Shown: positions 1-6,593 of the stretch, in pieces
Layout: each line of letters starts with the position of its first letter
Position numbering within the stretch: the first letter of the stretch is position 1
Assembly (NCBI GenBank): GCA_943332445.1
Contig: CALQPL010000002.1
Coordinates: forward strand, 1 to 21,086
Direction of reading: 5' to 3'
Source of the DNA: Bifidobacterium breve
GTDB taxonomy: Bacteria; Actinomycetota; Actinomycetes; UBA12327
Length of the DNA: 21,086 nucleotides
Notes under the pieces: model-generated
What the model was told of the DNA's origin: nothing
Seen by the model: the letters and a program-made list of their open reading frames with translations, nothing else
Databases searched by the model: none
Translations under genes and position numbers: made by a program

Positions 1-165
1 CTCGAACCTGCGTTGCGCGAATGCGGGGACGAGGGAACGCCCATCGTCTTGCACTCGCCCGATTCGCCGGCAGCCCAAGCACTCTCTGCGGTGGCCAAGC
101 GACTGGGTCAACGCGAGCGCGGACTCGTTGGTCGACCGCTAGGACTCTCGCCTACCGCCAAGTAA
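1..165 (+). CDS. mrp: Mrp/ApbC-family P-loop ATPase, C-terminal end only (partial)
   Basis: The first 54 codons are open in frame 1 and stop with TAA at 163-165. The encoded tail includes LRECGDEGTPIVLHSPDSPA and then an Ala-rich helix ending RGLVGRPLGLSPTAK. This resembles the end of actinobacterial Mrp proteins (cytosolic ATPases linked to iron-sulfur cluster delivery), where a G-D-x-G-x-P-(I/L)-V-L segment and a 'DSPAAxAL' helix close the protein. The nucleotide-binding motifs lie upstream of the window, so the family call rests on the tail and on context: mrp lies a few genes from tatB and htrA in mycobacteria. It converges on tatB with only 3 bp between the two stop codons. Confidence 0.72.
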   Translation, partial: LEPALRECGDEGTPIVLHSPDSPAAQALSAVAKRLGQRERGLVGRPLGLSPTAK

Positions 166-168
166 GAC

Positions 169-480
169 CTACGTGGTGTCCGGATCCCACGGAGCTGGTG
201 TTCCCTTGGGCAACGTCGCTGCGGGCCTGACCGCAGGATCGGCAGTGCCATTCAATGTGCGCTCAACAAAAGTGCGCGGATTCAAATCAGCCAGGTCCAA
301 ACCTTGCAACTGCGGATCAAGGGCCGAGGTGATTTCGGTCTTGGCGCCTTGTGCCATCTGACGCAGATTTTTGAGCATACGAGTGACATCGGCGATGGCC
401 TTCGGCAACTTGTCTGGGCCAAAGACAAACAAGGCCAAGACTGCGAGCACGAGGAACTCGCCAAAGCCAATGTCAAACAC
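169..480 (-). CDS. tatB: Sec-independent protein translocase subunit TatB
   Basis: 103 residues. The N-terminus MFDIGFGEFLVLAVLALFVF is a short membrane helix with the Glu at position 8 that is typical of TatB. It is followed by the FGPDKLP hinge and then an amphipathic helix (about residues 27-50) and a loosely ordered Pro/Ala-rich tail. TatB receives twin-arginine precursors together with TatC at the cytoplasmic membrane. The MFDIG start and the length separate it from the shorter TatA. The start is GTG at 478-480, with a GAGG/GGCGGG purine stretch about 7-12 nt upstream. It lies 29 bp downstream of htrA on the same strand and is probably co-transcribed with it. The same htrA-tatB pairing occurs in mycobacteria. 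tatA and tatC are not in the window. Confidence 0.9.
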   Translation of the reverse strand: MFDIGFGEFLVLAVLALFVFGPDKLPKAIADVTRMLKNLRQMAQGAKTEITSALDPQLQGLDLADLNPRTFVERTLNGTADPAVRPAATLPKGTPAPWDPDTT

Positions 481-509
481 TGCTAACCCGCCTCACGTGA
501 GCTCAAGAA

Positions 510-1871
510 CTAGTTCGTCGTGGATTGACTACCCAGGACGACCTTGAATTCCTGAGTACTTCCTCCGCGTTGCACCTTCAGTGTCACAGTATCGCCAGGC
601 TGCGAAGATCGGATAGCCACGATCAATTCATCAGCTGAGTTGATCGTGCGGCCATTGACCGACAGGACGACATCACCAGGCTTGAGTCCAGCCTTGTCCG
701 CAGCACCCCCGGGAGTAATCGGTTCGCCACCATCGATTGAATTTTCGGCGATCTTGGCCCCAGGTCCGGTGTAGCGAACATCGAGTGTCACGCCAATGAC
801 TGGCTTGGTTGACTTACCCGTCCTGATGATTTCCTCAGCGGTACGTCGAGCCTGATTGATCGGAATAGCAAATCCCACCCCGATGCTGCCGGTCGCATTC
901 GAGGCGCCGCCTAAAGTCGCAATCGCGCTATTGATGCCAATGGCAGAACCGGCCGAGTTGACCAACGGTCCACCGGAGTTACCCGGATTAATCGCAGCGT
1001 CGGTTTGAATCGCATTAATGAAGGATGTGTCTTTGGTACCCGAACCACCAGCGGTCACCGGACGGTTCAAAGCACTCACGATTCCCGTGGTGACCGTTCC
1101 AGTCAGGCCCAGCGGCGAACCGACGGCAAGCACCGCGTCGCCTACGACCAGGTCATCAGAATTACCCAACGGCAGCGCGGGCAAGTCCTTTTTGTCCACC
1201 TTGATCACGGCCAAGTCATAGGCCGGGTCGCGGCCAACGATGGTTGCGGTGGCCTTTGACCCATCGTTAAATCCAGCGGTCACCGTACCTTGCGAAGCGG
1301 CAGCTTCAATGACGTGATTGTTAGTCAAGATGTAGCCGTCACTTCGAATGATGAAACCTGAACCCGTATCGGATTGTGACGGCCCCACCACATCAAGCGA
1401 GACAACAGTTGGCAAAACCTTGGCAGCCACTCCCGCGATTGAATCCGCTGGTCGATCACTCGTACCAGCGGCCGGTGCCGTGCCCAACGAGATCGACGGA
1501 TTGACACCATCGTTGGTGAAGACGCGATTAGCGAAAGCAAATCCCAGTGCGCCACCCACGATGCCGGCAAGCAAAGCCAAGATGACAGCGATGGCAATAA
1601 CCGGTCCTGCTCGCAGACCCGATCGCGGCGGTGATGTGGCGTATCCCGGTGCACCGGGCGTGTAGCCAACCGGCACGGCATTGGGGAACTGCGGCGGCGG
1701 AACCGAAGCTTCGGTCGCTGGAGCAGCAGGCGTCGGGCTAGCAAACGGGGAGTCCACTGCAGTCTCACTGACCTCTGGAGTGAGCGCACTGGGTACGGGA
1801 GCTGGAATATCGTCGAGCCCAAGGGGCTGTCCTGAAACAGGGTCTGGGGTTGATCCTTGCCACTGACTCAC
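510..1871 (-). CDS. htrA: Membrane-anchored HtrA/DegP-type serine protease with PDZ domain
   Basis: 453 residues. A Pro/Ala-rich cytoplasmic segment (1-85) is followed by one membrane helix (about 90-113) and then a trypsin-like domain facing outward. The catalytic triad is visible: His186 in TNNHV, Asp219 in DPAYDL and Ser299 in NPGNSGGPLVN. A PDZ domain covers about residues 350-445 (GAADKAGLKPGDVVLSVNG). This is the PepD/HtrA envelope quality-control architecture of actinobacteria. The chosen start is GTG 1869-1871 because AGGAGG (1878-1883) sits 6 nt upstream of it. The reading frame extends to 2018, but that extension runs through the promoter gap. It leads an operon with tatB. A 17-bp palindrome and a promoter-like pair lie upstream. 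No adjacent sigE or rseA gene is present, unlike mycobacteria. Confidence 0.93.
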   Translation of the reverse strand: MSQWQGSTPDPVSGQPLGLDDIPAPVPSALTPEVSETAVDSPFASPTPAAPATEASVPPPQFPNAVPVGYTPGAPGYATSPPRSGLRAGPVIAIAVILALLAGIVGGALGFAFANRVFTNDGVNPSISLGTAPAAGTSDRPADSIAGVAAKVLPTVVSLDVVGPSQSDTGSGFIIRSDGYILTNNHVIEAAASQGTVTAGFNDGSKATATIVGRDPAYDLAVIKVDKKDLPALPLGNSDDLVVGDAVLAVGSPLGLTGTVTTGIVSALNRPVTAGGSGTKDTSFINAIQTDAAINPGNSGGPLVNSAGSAIGINSAIATLGGASNATGSIGVGFAIPINQARRTAEEIIRTGKSTKPVIGVTLDVRYTGPGAKIAENSIDGGEPITPGGAADKAGLKPGDVVLSVNGRTINSADELIVAIRSSQPGDTVTLKVQRGGSTQEFKVVLGSQSTTN

Positions 1872-1913
1872 CGAATGCCTCCTAGTGCCTCGCACATACG
1901 TGCGCGAATTGGA

Positions 1914-1943
1914 ACTGTACGCCGGTAGGCTGATCATCAACAA
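1914..1943 (-). promoter_or_regulatory. Candidate promoter for htrA-tatB
   Basis: On the minus strand, TTGTTG (1943-1938) and TACAGT (1919-1914) are separated by 18 nt, fitting a housekeeping-type -35/-10 pair. Transcription would start near 1907, giving a leader of about 35 nt that contains the AGGAGG site of htrA. This is pattern matching only. Confidence 0.45.
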
Positions 1944-1960
1944 GTTCACGCCCTGTGAAC
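1944..1960. promoter_or_regulatory. Perfect 17-bp palindrome, candidate operator between htrA and the O-methyltransferase
   Basis: GTTCAC-GCCCT-GTGAAC is a perfect 6-5-6 inverted repeat. It directly abuts the -35-like TTGTTG of htrA and would overlap a -35 region serving the divergent methyltransferase gene, which is where a dimeric regulator could control both. The half-site spacing is that of ClgR-type sites, but the core differs (CAC/GTG rather than CGC/GCG), so no regulator is named. Confidence 0.5.
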
Positions 1961-2016
1961 CTGCCCTGATTATTACCAACTGGTCCTTAGACCGGTTTGA
2001 GTCGCTGGAGGTTCCC

Positions 2017-2646
2017 ATCGCTTCTCGGGAAGGTTCCTGGCAATTTGCCGAGGACTATGTAGGCGAGGATTTCGTCATTGCCGCCGCACGTGCACGAGCC
2101 GATGAGCTCAGCATTTCCTGCGTCAGCCAAGGCGCCGGCGCTGCTCTGCGTTTCTTGGCCGCCTCCGTCCAGGCCCGTAATGTCGTCGAAATCGGCACGG
2201 GTACCGGCGTCTCGGGACTCTGGCTGCTTCGAGGAATGACCAGCGACGGGATTTTGACCAGCATCGACATTGAGGGCGAACACCTGCGCCAAGCGCGCGA
2301 GGCCTTTGCCGAGGATGGCATTCGGCCTAATCGCACTCGCCTGATCACTGGCCGCGCACTCGATGTAATGCCTCGCCTGGCTGACGGTGCGTATGACTTG
2401 GTCCTCATTGACGGAACCCCGGACGAATACCTGCACTGCCTTGAACAGGCCATCCGTTTAGTTCGCACGCGTGGTGTCATCGTCTTCGCAAGCGCCTTTG
2501 GCAACGACCTTGTACCCGATCCTGCTCAACGCGATCCAGAAACCATTGAACGTCGCGCCCTGGTCGATGCCATCCGCGATGATGAGCGGCTAGTGGCGGT
2601 GTTGTTGCCCGTGGGCGATGGCCTGCTCGCAGCCATCGTTAGTTAA
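2017..2646 (+). CDS. Class I SAM-dependent O-methyltransferase (Rv1220c-like)
   Basis: A Rossmann-fold methyltransferase of the O-methyltransferase family 3 type. The SAM-binding motif EIGTGTGVSGLWLL is followed by the acidic residue of SIDIE, then RLITGRALDVMPRL and YDLVLIDGTPDEY (metal/acceptor-side Asp). The substrate is unknown. The cell location is the cytosol. It is divergent from htrA, as in mycobacteria. The start is uncertain. The frame is open from GTG 1885 (others GTG 1900, TTG 1909), but none of those has a ribosome site, and the extra about 40 residues cross the operator region and do not look like the family. Family proteins begin shortly before a S-(L/W)-W-like stretch that corresponds here to REGSWQFAEDY. 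GGAGG (2007-2011) sits 5 nt before ATC 2017, which I list as the likely start (209 residues). Confidence 0.85.
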   Translation: MASREGSWQFAEDYVGEDFVIAAARARADELSISCVSQGAGAALRFLAASVQARNVVEIGTGTGVSGLWLLRGMTSDGILTSIDIEGEHLRQAREAFAEDGIRPNRTRLITGRALDVMPRLADGAYDLVLIDGTPDEYLHCLEQAIRLVRTRGVIVFASAFGNDLVPDPAQRDPETIERRALVDAIRDDERLVAVLLPVGDGLLAAIVS

Positions 2647-2657
2647 GTGCCGCGTTT

Positions 2658-4157
2658 TTAGGCGCTAAAGGATTCGACCCAGCGAATCAGACTTGCTGTT
2701 CCATAAGCAGTTCCGCCTCGAGTGATCAAGCGGCGGTCAACATCAGAGCGTGCGGGGCCGGCAATATCCAGATGCAGCCACGTACGCCTGCCCACGAAGC
2801 GCCGCAGGAACAGGGCAGCGGTGATCGAGCCGGCTCCCACATGGGGATCGGTGGAAATGTGACACACATCGGCAATGTCGCTGTCCAGCGCGTGCTCGTA
2901 TTCATCCACCAGAGGTAGCCGCCAGACGGGTTCACCAGCCGCGTCGGCTGCCTTGAGCCAACGCGTGGCTGCAGCATCGGAGGTTGCATACATGGCCCCA
3001 TGAATCCGACCAAGTCCCAAACTTGCGGCACCAGTCAAGGTGGCCAGGTCAACAATGACATCGGGATTCAATTCCTGGTCCGCGTACGCCAGCGCATCAG
3101 CGAGAACGAGTCGACCTTCTGCATCCGTGTTACGCACCTCAACCGTGGTGCCACCAAAGTGTGTGATGACATCGCCTGGACGCATGGCACTTCCGCTGAT
3201 GGCATTTTCCGCAATTGCGAGCAGGCCGATCACTTCCACGTTCGGCTTAAGTTGAGCAATTGCTTGCATCGCCGCCAACACGGCAGCTGATCCGCTCATG
3301 TCCGTTTTCATCGGAACCATCGCGTCCGACGGTTTCAAGGACAACCCGCCGGTGTCAAAGGTGATGCCCTTGCCCACCAAAACAATGCGACGAGTGGTGG
3401 CCGAACGCCGCTTGGGTCGATAGGTCAACTCCACCAACGCCGGAGGATGCACCGATCCTTGTCCGACCGCCACGATTCCACCGAAACCTTCGCGCACCAA
3501 TTGCGCGCGATTGCGCACCACGATGACCAGATCGTTCTTCCGAGCCACGGCGCGGGCTTGATTGACCAACCACTGCGGAGACTTCACGTTCGACGGGGTG
3601 TTTGCCAGATCGCGGCCCAAACAGACCGCAACACCACTGGCGGTACCTTCGGCCACAGGTTGAGCCCGGTCAGTAGCCGATCCCACGATCACCACTGTCT
3701 TGGTTGGCTTTTTGGCAGCGCTTCCATAGCCGACAAATCGATATCCGCCGATGTAGAGCCCTTCTACCCAGGCCCGCATTGCATCGTCGCTGGCGACAGC
3801 CAAACCGGATACAAAGACGGCTTTAACTTCCGGCCGGGCCATCCGACGGCTCAGAACCGACGCAGCAATGCGCACATCCTTGGGCTTGCCTGCCCCTATC
3901 CCGACTAGGACAAAGGTTTTCAGTTTTGTTGGGCTGGCTTCAATGTCAATGCTGACGAGTGAGCCGGTGGCGCCGGTGAAGTCCTCGCGTTCGAGTCGTT
4001 GATGCAGATCAATTCCATGCTCGCGAGCTAGCTCGCTATCGGCCTTCGACATCCGACCTTTACGGGACATCCGATCGTGGGCAACGATCACGTGTACGTC
4101 GGCTGCTTCATCATGGGTGCGCTTTGACGTGCGGATATCCAGCAGCGGTGCGCTCAT
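2658..4157 (-). CDS. pepA: Leucyl (cytosol) aminopeptidase, M17 family
   Basis: 499 residues, the usual M17 length. An N-terminal regulatory domain (1-180) precedes the catalytic domain. Dinuclear metal ligands by alignment with E. coli PepA are Lys263 and Asp268 (GKGITFDTGGLSLKP), Asp286 (MKTDMSG), and Asp345 and Glu347 in the signature NTDAEGRL. The catalytic Arg349 is also present. The enzyme would release N-terminal residues from peptides in the cytosol. The start is ATG 4155-4157 after a GGTGGGGG stretch. An in-frame start at 4196 would add 13 Cys/Arg-containing residues and overlap the terminator hairpin of the gene upstream. It is a single-gene unit converging on the methyltransferase with 11 bp between stops. 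Confidence 0.94.
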   Translation of the reverse strand: MSAPLLDIRTSKRTHDEAADVHVIVAHDRMSRKGRMSKADSELAREHGIDLHQRLEREDFTGATGSLVSIDIEASPTKLKTFVLVGIGAGKPKDVRIAASVLSRRMARPEVKAVFVSGLAVASDDAMRAWVEGLYIGGYRFVGYGSAAKKPTKTVVIVGSATDRAQPVAEGTASGVAVCLGRDLANTPSNVKSPQWLVNQARAVARKNDLVIVVRNRAQLVREGFGGIVAVGQGSVHPPALVELTYRPKRRSATTRRIVLVGKGITFDTGGLSLKPSDAMVPMKTDMSGSAAVLAAMQAIAQLKPNVEVIGLLAIAENAISGSAMRPGDVITHFGGTTVEVRNTDAEGRLVLADALAYADQELNPDVIVDLATLTGAASLGLGRIHGAMYATSDAAATRWLKAADAAGEPVWRLPLVDEYEHALDSDIADVCHISTDPHVGAGSITAALFLRRFVGRRTWLHLDIAGPARSDVDRRLITRGGTAYGTASLIRWVESFSA

Positions 4158-4196
4158 ATCCCCCACCCTGTCAGTTTCGCAACGCGGACACAACAC

Positions 4197-4231
4197 AAAA
4201 GACGCCCCGCTCCTTGAGGGAGGGGACGTCC
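4197..4231 (-). terminator. Probable rho-independent terminator of the DUF3117 gene
   Basis: On the minus strand, GACGTCCCCTCCC and GGAGCGGGGCGTC form a GC-rich stem (one bulge, one mismatch) around a TCAA loop. It is followed at once by TTTTGTGTTGTG. It lies 33 bp beyond the DUF3117 stop and upstream of the aminopeptidase start. Confidence 0.7.
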
Positions 4232-4264
4232 GATGCGGATCAATTCTGATCTCACCGTTACGGC

Positions 4265-4432
4265 TTAGACCACGCCTTTAAGTTCTTCAGCCAGTGCGCT
4301 GGCCTCGCCGGCAGAGATCTCAACGACGAGTCGTCCGCCACCTTCGAGTGGGATGCGCATGACGATTCCCCCACGGGTCTCCTTGGTGACCTCGAGTGGT
4401 CCGTCGCCCGTGCGTGGCTTCATGGCGGCCAT
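4265..4432 (-). CDS. DUF3117 family small protein (Rv1211-like)
   Basis: A 55-residue protein beginning MAAMKPRTGDGPLEVTKETR, followed by a GGIVMRIPLEGGGRLVVEIS core and the tail EASALAEELKGVV. This is the highly conserved actinobacterial DUF3117 protein, which has no known function that I can state. The start is ATG 4430-4432 with GAAAGGGG 6 nt upstream, a strong site. The second ATG (4421-4423) is the alternative. It is monocistronic, with a terminator hairpin just downstream. It is divergent from the MetE-like gene. In mycobacteria it also lies near the DivIVA-like and folP2 genes, so position supports the identity. Confidence 0.9.
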   Translation of the reverse strand: MAAMKPRTGDGPLEVTKETRGGIVMRIPLEGGGRLVVEISAGEASALAEELKGVV

Positions 4433-4548
4433 CGCACACCCCTTTCAACGTGTCTGTGATCCCCAAGCTTGAGGATCAGTCCCCTATTATCGCCCATCCC
4501 ACAGGGTTGCCTGCGCCCAGGGCACCTAGACCCCTACGCTGTTCGCCC
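4433..4548. promoter_or_regulatory. Divergent intergenic gap, DUF3117 / MetE-like gene
   Basis: This 116-bp gap must hold both promoters. On the plus strand, TACGCT (4535-4540) lies 8 nt before the ATG of the MetE-like gene, which has no Shine-Dalgarno, so a short-leader or leaderless transcript is possible. A TATTAT at 4484-4489 (ATAATA on the minus strand) could serve either direction. No -35 pairing is convincing. Confidence 0.25.
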
Positions 4549-5649
4549 ATGACCACAAATGAGCGCTTTGCCACCCAAATCGTCGGTAGTTACTACAAGC
4601 CCCAGTGGCTTGCCGATCACGAACTGGTCTACGCCAAAGAAGGCGTGTGGTGGCGCGTAGCTCCTGAATTTCTGGAGACCGCTCAAGACGATGCCGTGCG
4701 CTTGGCGGTCTTTGATCAAGAGCGCGCGGGCCTGACGTACGCCACCGATGGTGAAGAGCGTCGCCAAACTTTCTCTGGTCACTTCTACGCACTCGGCGGC
4801 ATCGACTCCGACGAGCAAGGCCTAGTCACCAACTTCAGTGGCGACGTTTTGGAATACCTCACGATGAAGCAGCGTGCGGTGACTTCTGATGAAAACCAAA
4901 AGCCCACTGCGCCACCAGAGTTTCGTCAGCCACGCGTGGTCGGACCCATCACGTGGGAGCGCCCCCTGGTCGTGGATGCTGCGCGCTTCCTGCAAAGCAC
5001 CACCAAAACCGCAAAGTCCAAAGTCACGGTGATTGGACCCGCTTCGTTGGCCCTTCGTCTGGTCGATGAGCACTACGGCTCGATCGACAAGGTCGCCTTT
5101 GCTGTTGCCGATGCGTTGAACCAGGAACTCCGCGCTCTTGATGCCCTCGGCATTGACCTGATTCAGTTGGACGAGCCCGAGGTGCACTTTCGGCACAGCC
5201 AGCTCGAAGGCTTTGCCGTTGAGGCCATCGATCGCGCGTTCGCTGGCATCAAGGCCCGCAAAGCCCTGCACGTGTGTTACGGATACAGCAAGAACATTGC
5301 TGAAAAGCGGGCCACGCCGGTCTATCCAGCCGCCATCAAGCTGCTGTCCCAGACCACGGCCGATGCCATCTCTTTGGAATACGCCCAGCCGCAACAAACC
5401 CCTGACCTGCTCGAAAACGCCGGCGACAAAACGGTCATCTTGGGCGTCCTGAACCTGGACACCGAAGCGCCCGTCGAAACCGTGCAACAAATCGTGGACA
5501 TGGCGTCAGCGGCTGTGGAGGTCGTGGGACCTGACCGTTTGGAACTGGGTTCAGACTGTGGCATGTGGTTCTTGCCACGCGATGTGTGCTTCGACAAAAT
5601 CTCGGCGATGAGCCAAGCTGCCGAGCAATTGCGTCGCACCTTCGCCTAA
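4549..5649 (+). CDS. MetE catalytic-domain-only methyltransferase (core-MetE / cobalamin-independent methionine synthase II family)
   Basis: 366 residues, about half of a full MetE. It carries only the C-terminal type TIM barrel. The zinc ligands of MetE are all present in order: His241 and Cys243 (HVCYGY), Glu277 (SLEYA) and Cys337 (GSDCGMW). The homocysteine-side motif QLDEPEV lies at about 207-212. The N-terminal folate-binding half is absent, as in core-MetE and Mes-type enzymes, which take methyl groups from other donors. Some relatives are thiol transferases such as epoxyalkane:CoM transferase. The methyl donor therefore cannot be read from the sequence. The start is ATG 4549 (MTTNERFATQIVGSYY). 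The longer frame to 4396 is antisense to DUF3117. There is no Shine-Dalgarno. It converges on the SRPBCC gene with 3 bp between stops. Confidence 0.8.
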   Translation: MTTNERFATQIVGSYYKPQWLADHELVYAKEGVWWRVAPEFLETAQDDAVRLAVFDQERAGLTYATDGEERRQTFSGHFYALGGIDSDEQGLVTNFSGDVLEYLTMKQRAVTSDENQKPTAPPEFRQPRVVGPITWERPLVVDAARFLQSTTKTAKSKVTVIGPASLALRLVDEHYGSIDKVAFAVADALNQELRALDALGIDLIQLDEPEVHFRHSQLEGFAVEAIDRAFAGIKARKALHVCYGYSKNIAEKRATPVYPAAIKLLSQTTADAISLEYAQPQQTPDLLENAGDKTVILGVLNLDTEAPVETVQQIVDMASAAVEVVGPDRLELGSDCGMWFLPRDVCFDKISAMSQAAEQLRRTFA

Positions 5650-5652
5650 CGT

Positions 5653-6090
5653 CTAGCTTTCGACCAGGCGCGCTAGTTTTTCCAACGACTTCTTCACGCC
5701 AAAGCTAAAGAACGGCTTGGCAATGGGCCAACCGAGTTGACCGAGTTTGCCTAGTGGCAACTCGAGATCTTCGGCCCAGACAAACCGCGTGCGATTGTTG
5801 GGCAGTTCAAAGAATTCAAACGTGCCGGTACCCACGACCACGTTGCCGGTGTGCACGACTTCACAGATGCGCGCGCGATCCCACACACTGATGACGAACG
5901 TGTCGAGAAAACCGACTTTGCCAACCCCGCTCCACGCCTCAATCACGCTGCCCTGGCTGGCACCATCGCCACTAGCGACACTGACTTTCGTGCCCAGAAT
6001 CCATTCACCTTGTCGAGTCCAGTCAAAAACCACATCCCAGACCGCCTCACACGGGGCGTCAATGATGATGTCAACCGTCACATTGGTCAT
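5653..6090 (-). CDS. SRPBCC (START/Bet v1-like) superfamily protein
   Basis: 145 residues with the polyketide cyclase/dehydrase-like pattern: a starting strand VTVDIIIDAPCEAVWDVVFDW, then RQGEWILGT, a curved sheet with FLDTFVISVWDRARICEVVHTG, and a long C-terminal helix (PFFSFGVKKSLEKLARLV). These folds bind hydrophobic ligands. No catalytic residue identifies a reaction. The start is ATG 6088-6090 with AGGACA 4 nt upstream. It follows the DivIVA-like gene by 8 bp, so the two are almost certainly one transcript, which suggests a shared envelope or lipid context, but that is inference. Confidence 0.8.
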   Translation of the reverse strand: MTNVTVDIIIDAPCEAVWDVVFDWTRQGEWILGTKVSVASGDGASQGSVIEAWSGVGKVGFLDTFVISVWDRARICEVVHTGNVVVGTGTFEFFELPNNRTRFVWAEDLELPLGKLGQLGWPIAKPFFSFGVKKSLEKLARLVES

Positions 6091-6098
6091 GAGCTGTC

Positions 6099-6512
6099 CT
6101 AGTCCTGATCAGAAGTAACAGCAGCCTCGACGCTCGCGTCGTCCAAGGCGTCAACCTCGTCACCGCTGGCCTGATTGAGGTCTTCTTCGATGACAATGGG
6201 GTCAGGACGCTCTGGGAGCGCAATCCCGGCTCGCGTTAACGCAGCCGCGAGATCGTCAATGTACTCATCGCGCTGAACCAGGTCGCGGGAAACGCGGTCA
6301 AGGACCTCGTCGACCTGGGCCATGCGATATCCGCGCAGACCAACCCCAAAACGGGTGCGATCTAAGTCCGCGCCGATTGTCCACCGATCCTCTGGGAGAG
6401 CCACAGGAGGCACATCAGGGTCCGCCGAGCTCATCCGTCCGCGAGTGCTGGCACCGAATGCGGCCGCTGCCGCCACGATCGCCATCGCCAGCACAACCAA
6501 TGCAATAGCCAC
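6099..6512 (-). CDS. Membrane-anchored DivIVA-domain protein (Rv1209-like)
   Basis: 137 residues. An N-terminal membrane helix (about 2-22, Ala/Val/Ile-rich) is followed by a linker and then the DivIVA signature FGVGLRGYRMAQVDEVLDRV (about residues 59-78) and a short helix. The last 35 residues are strongly acidic. The long coiled coil of Wag31/DivIVA is absent, so it is not the polar scaffold itself but a single-pass protein of the DivIVA-domain type. The start is GTG 6510-6512, placed by AGGAGG 4 nt upstream. A TTG at 6530 would bury that site within the gene. It is divergent from the FolP2-type gene and followed by the SRPBCC gene. Confidence 0.85.
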   Translation of the reverse strand: MAIALVVLAMAIVAAAAAFGASTRGRMSSADPDVPPVALPEDRWTIGADLDRTRFGVGLRGYRMAQVDEVLDRVSRDLVQRDEYIDDLAAALTRAGIALPERPDPIVIEEDLNQASGDEVDALDDASVEAAVTSDQD

Positions 6513-6593
6513 TTCGCCTCCTACGTGCAACGCTGATGCTTCACACTAGTGCGTAGTGCCCTTGCCCACCCACTCACAGACTCGGAGCCGTGT

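Noticed and set aside
1944..1960. ClgR binding site
   Set aside because: Half-site geometry agrees, but the CGC/GCG core is CAC/GTG here and the spacer does not fit, so naming ClgR would be a guess.
1990..2016. ECF-type promoter (GGGAAC on the minus strand, then GGTCTAAG) for htrA
   Set aside because: The -35 fits, but the spacing to a -10-like GTC/TCT does not match the usual SigE or SigR pattern, and a housekeeping-type promoter lies nearer.
4822..5490. Long minus-strand open frame (222 codons) inside the MetE-like gene
   Set aside because: It is fully antisense to a gene with intact catalytic motifs, shows no recognisable domain and has no ribosome site.
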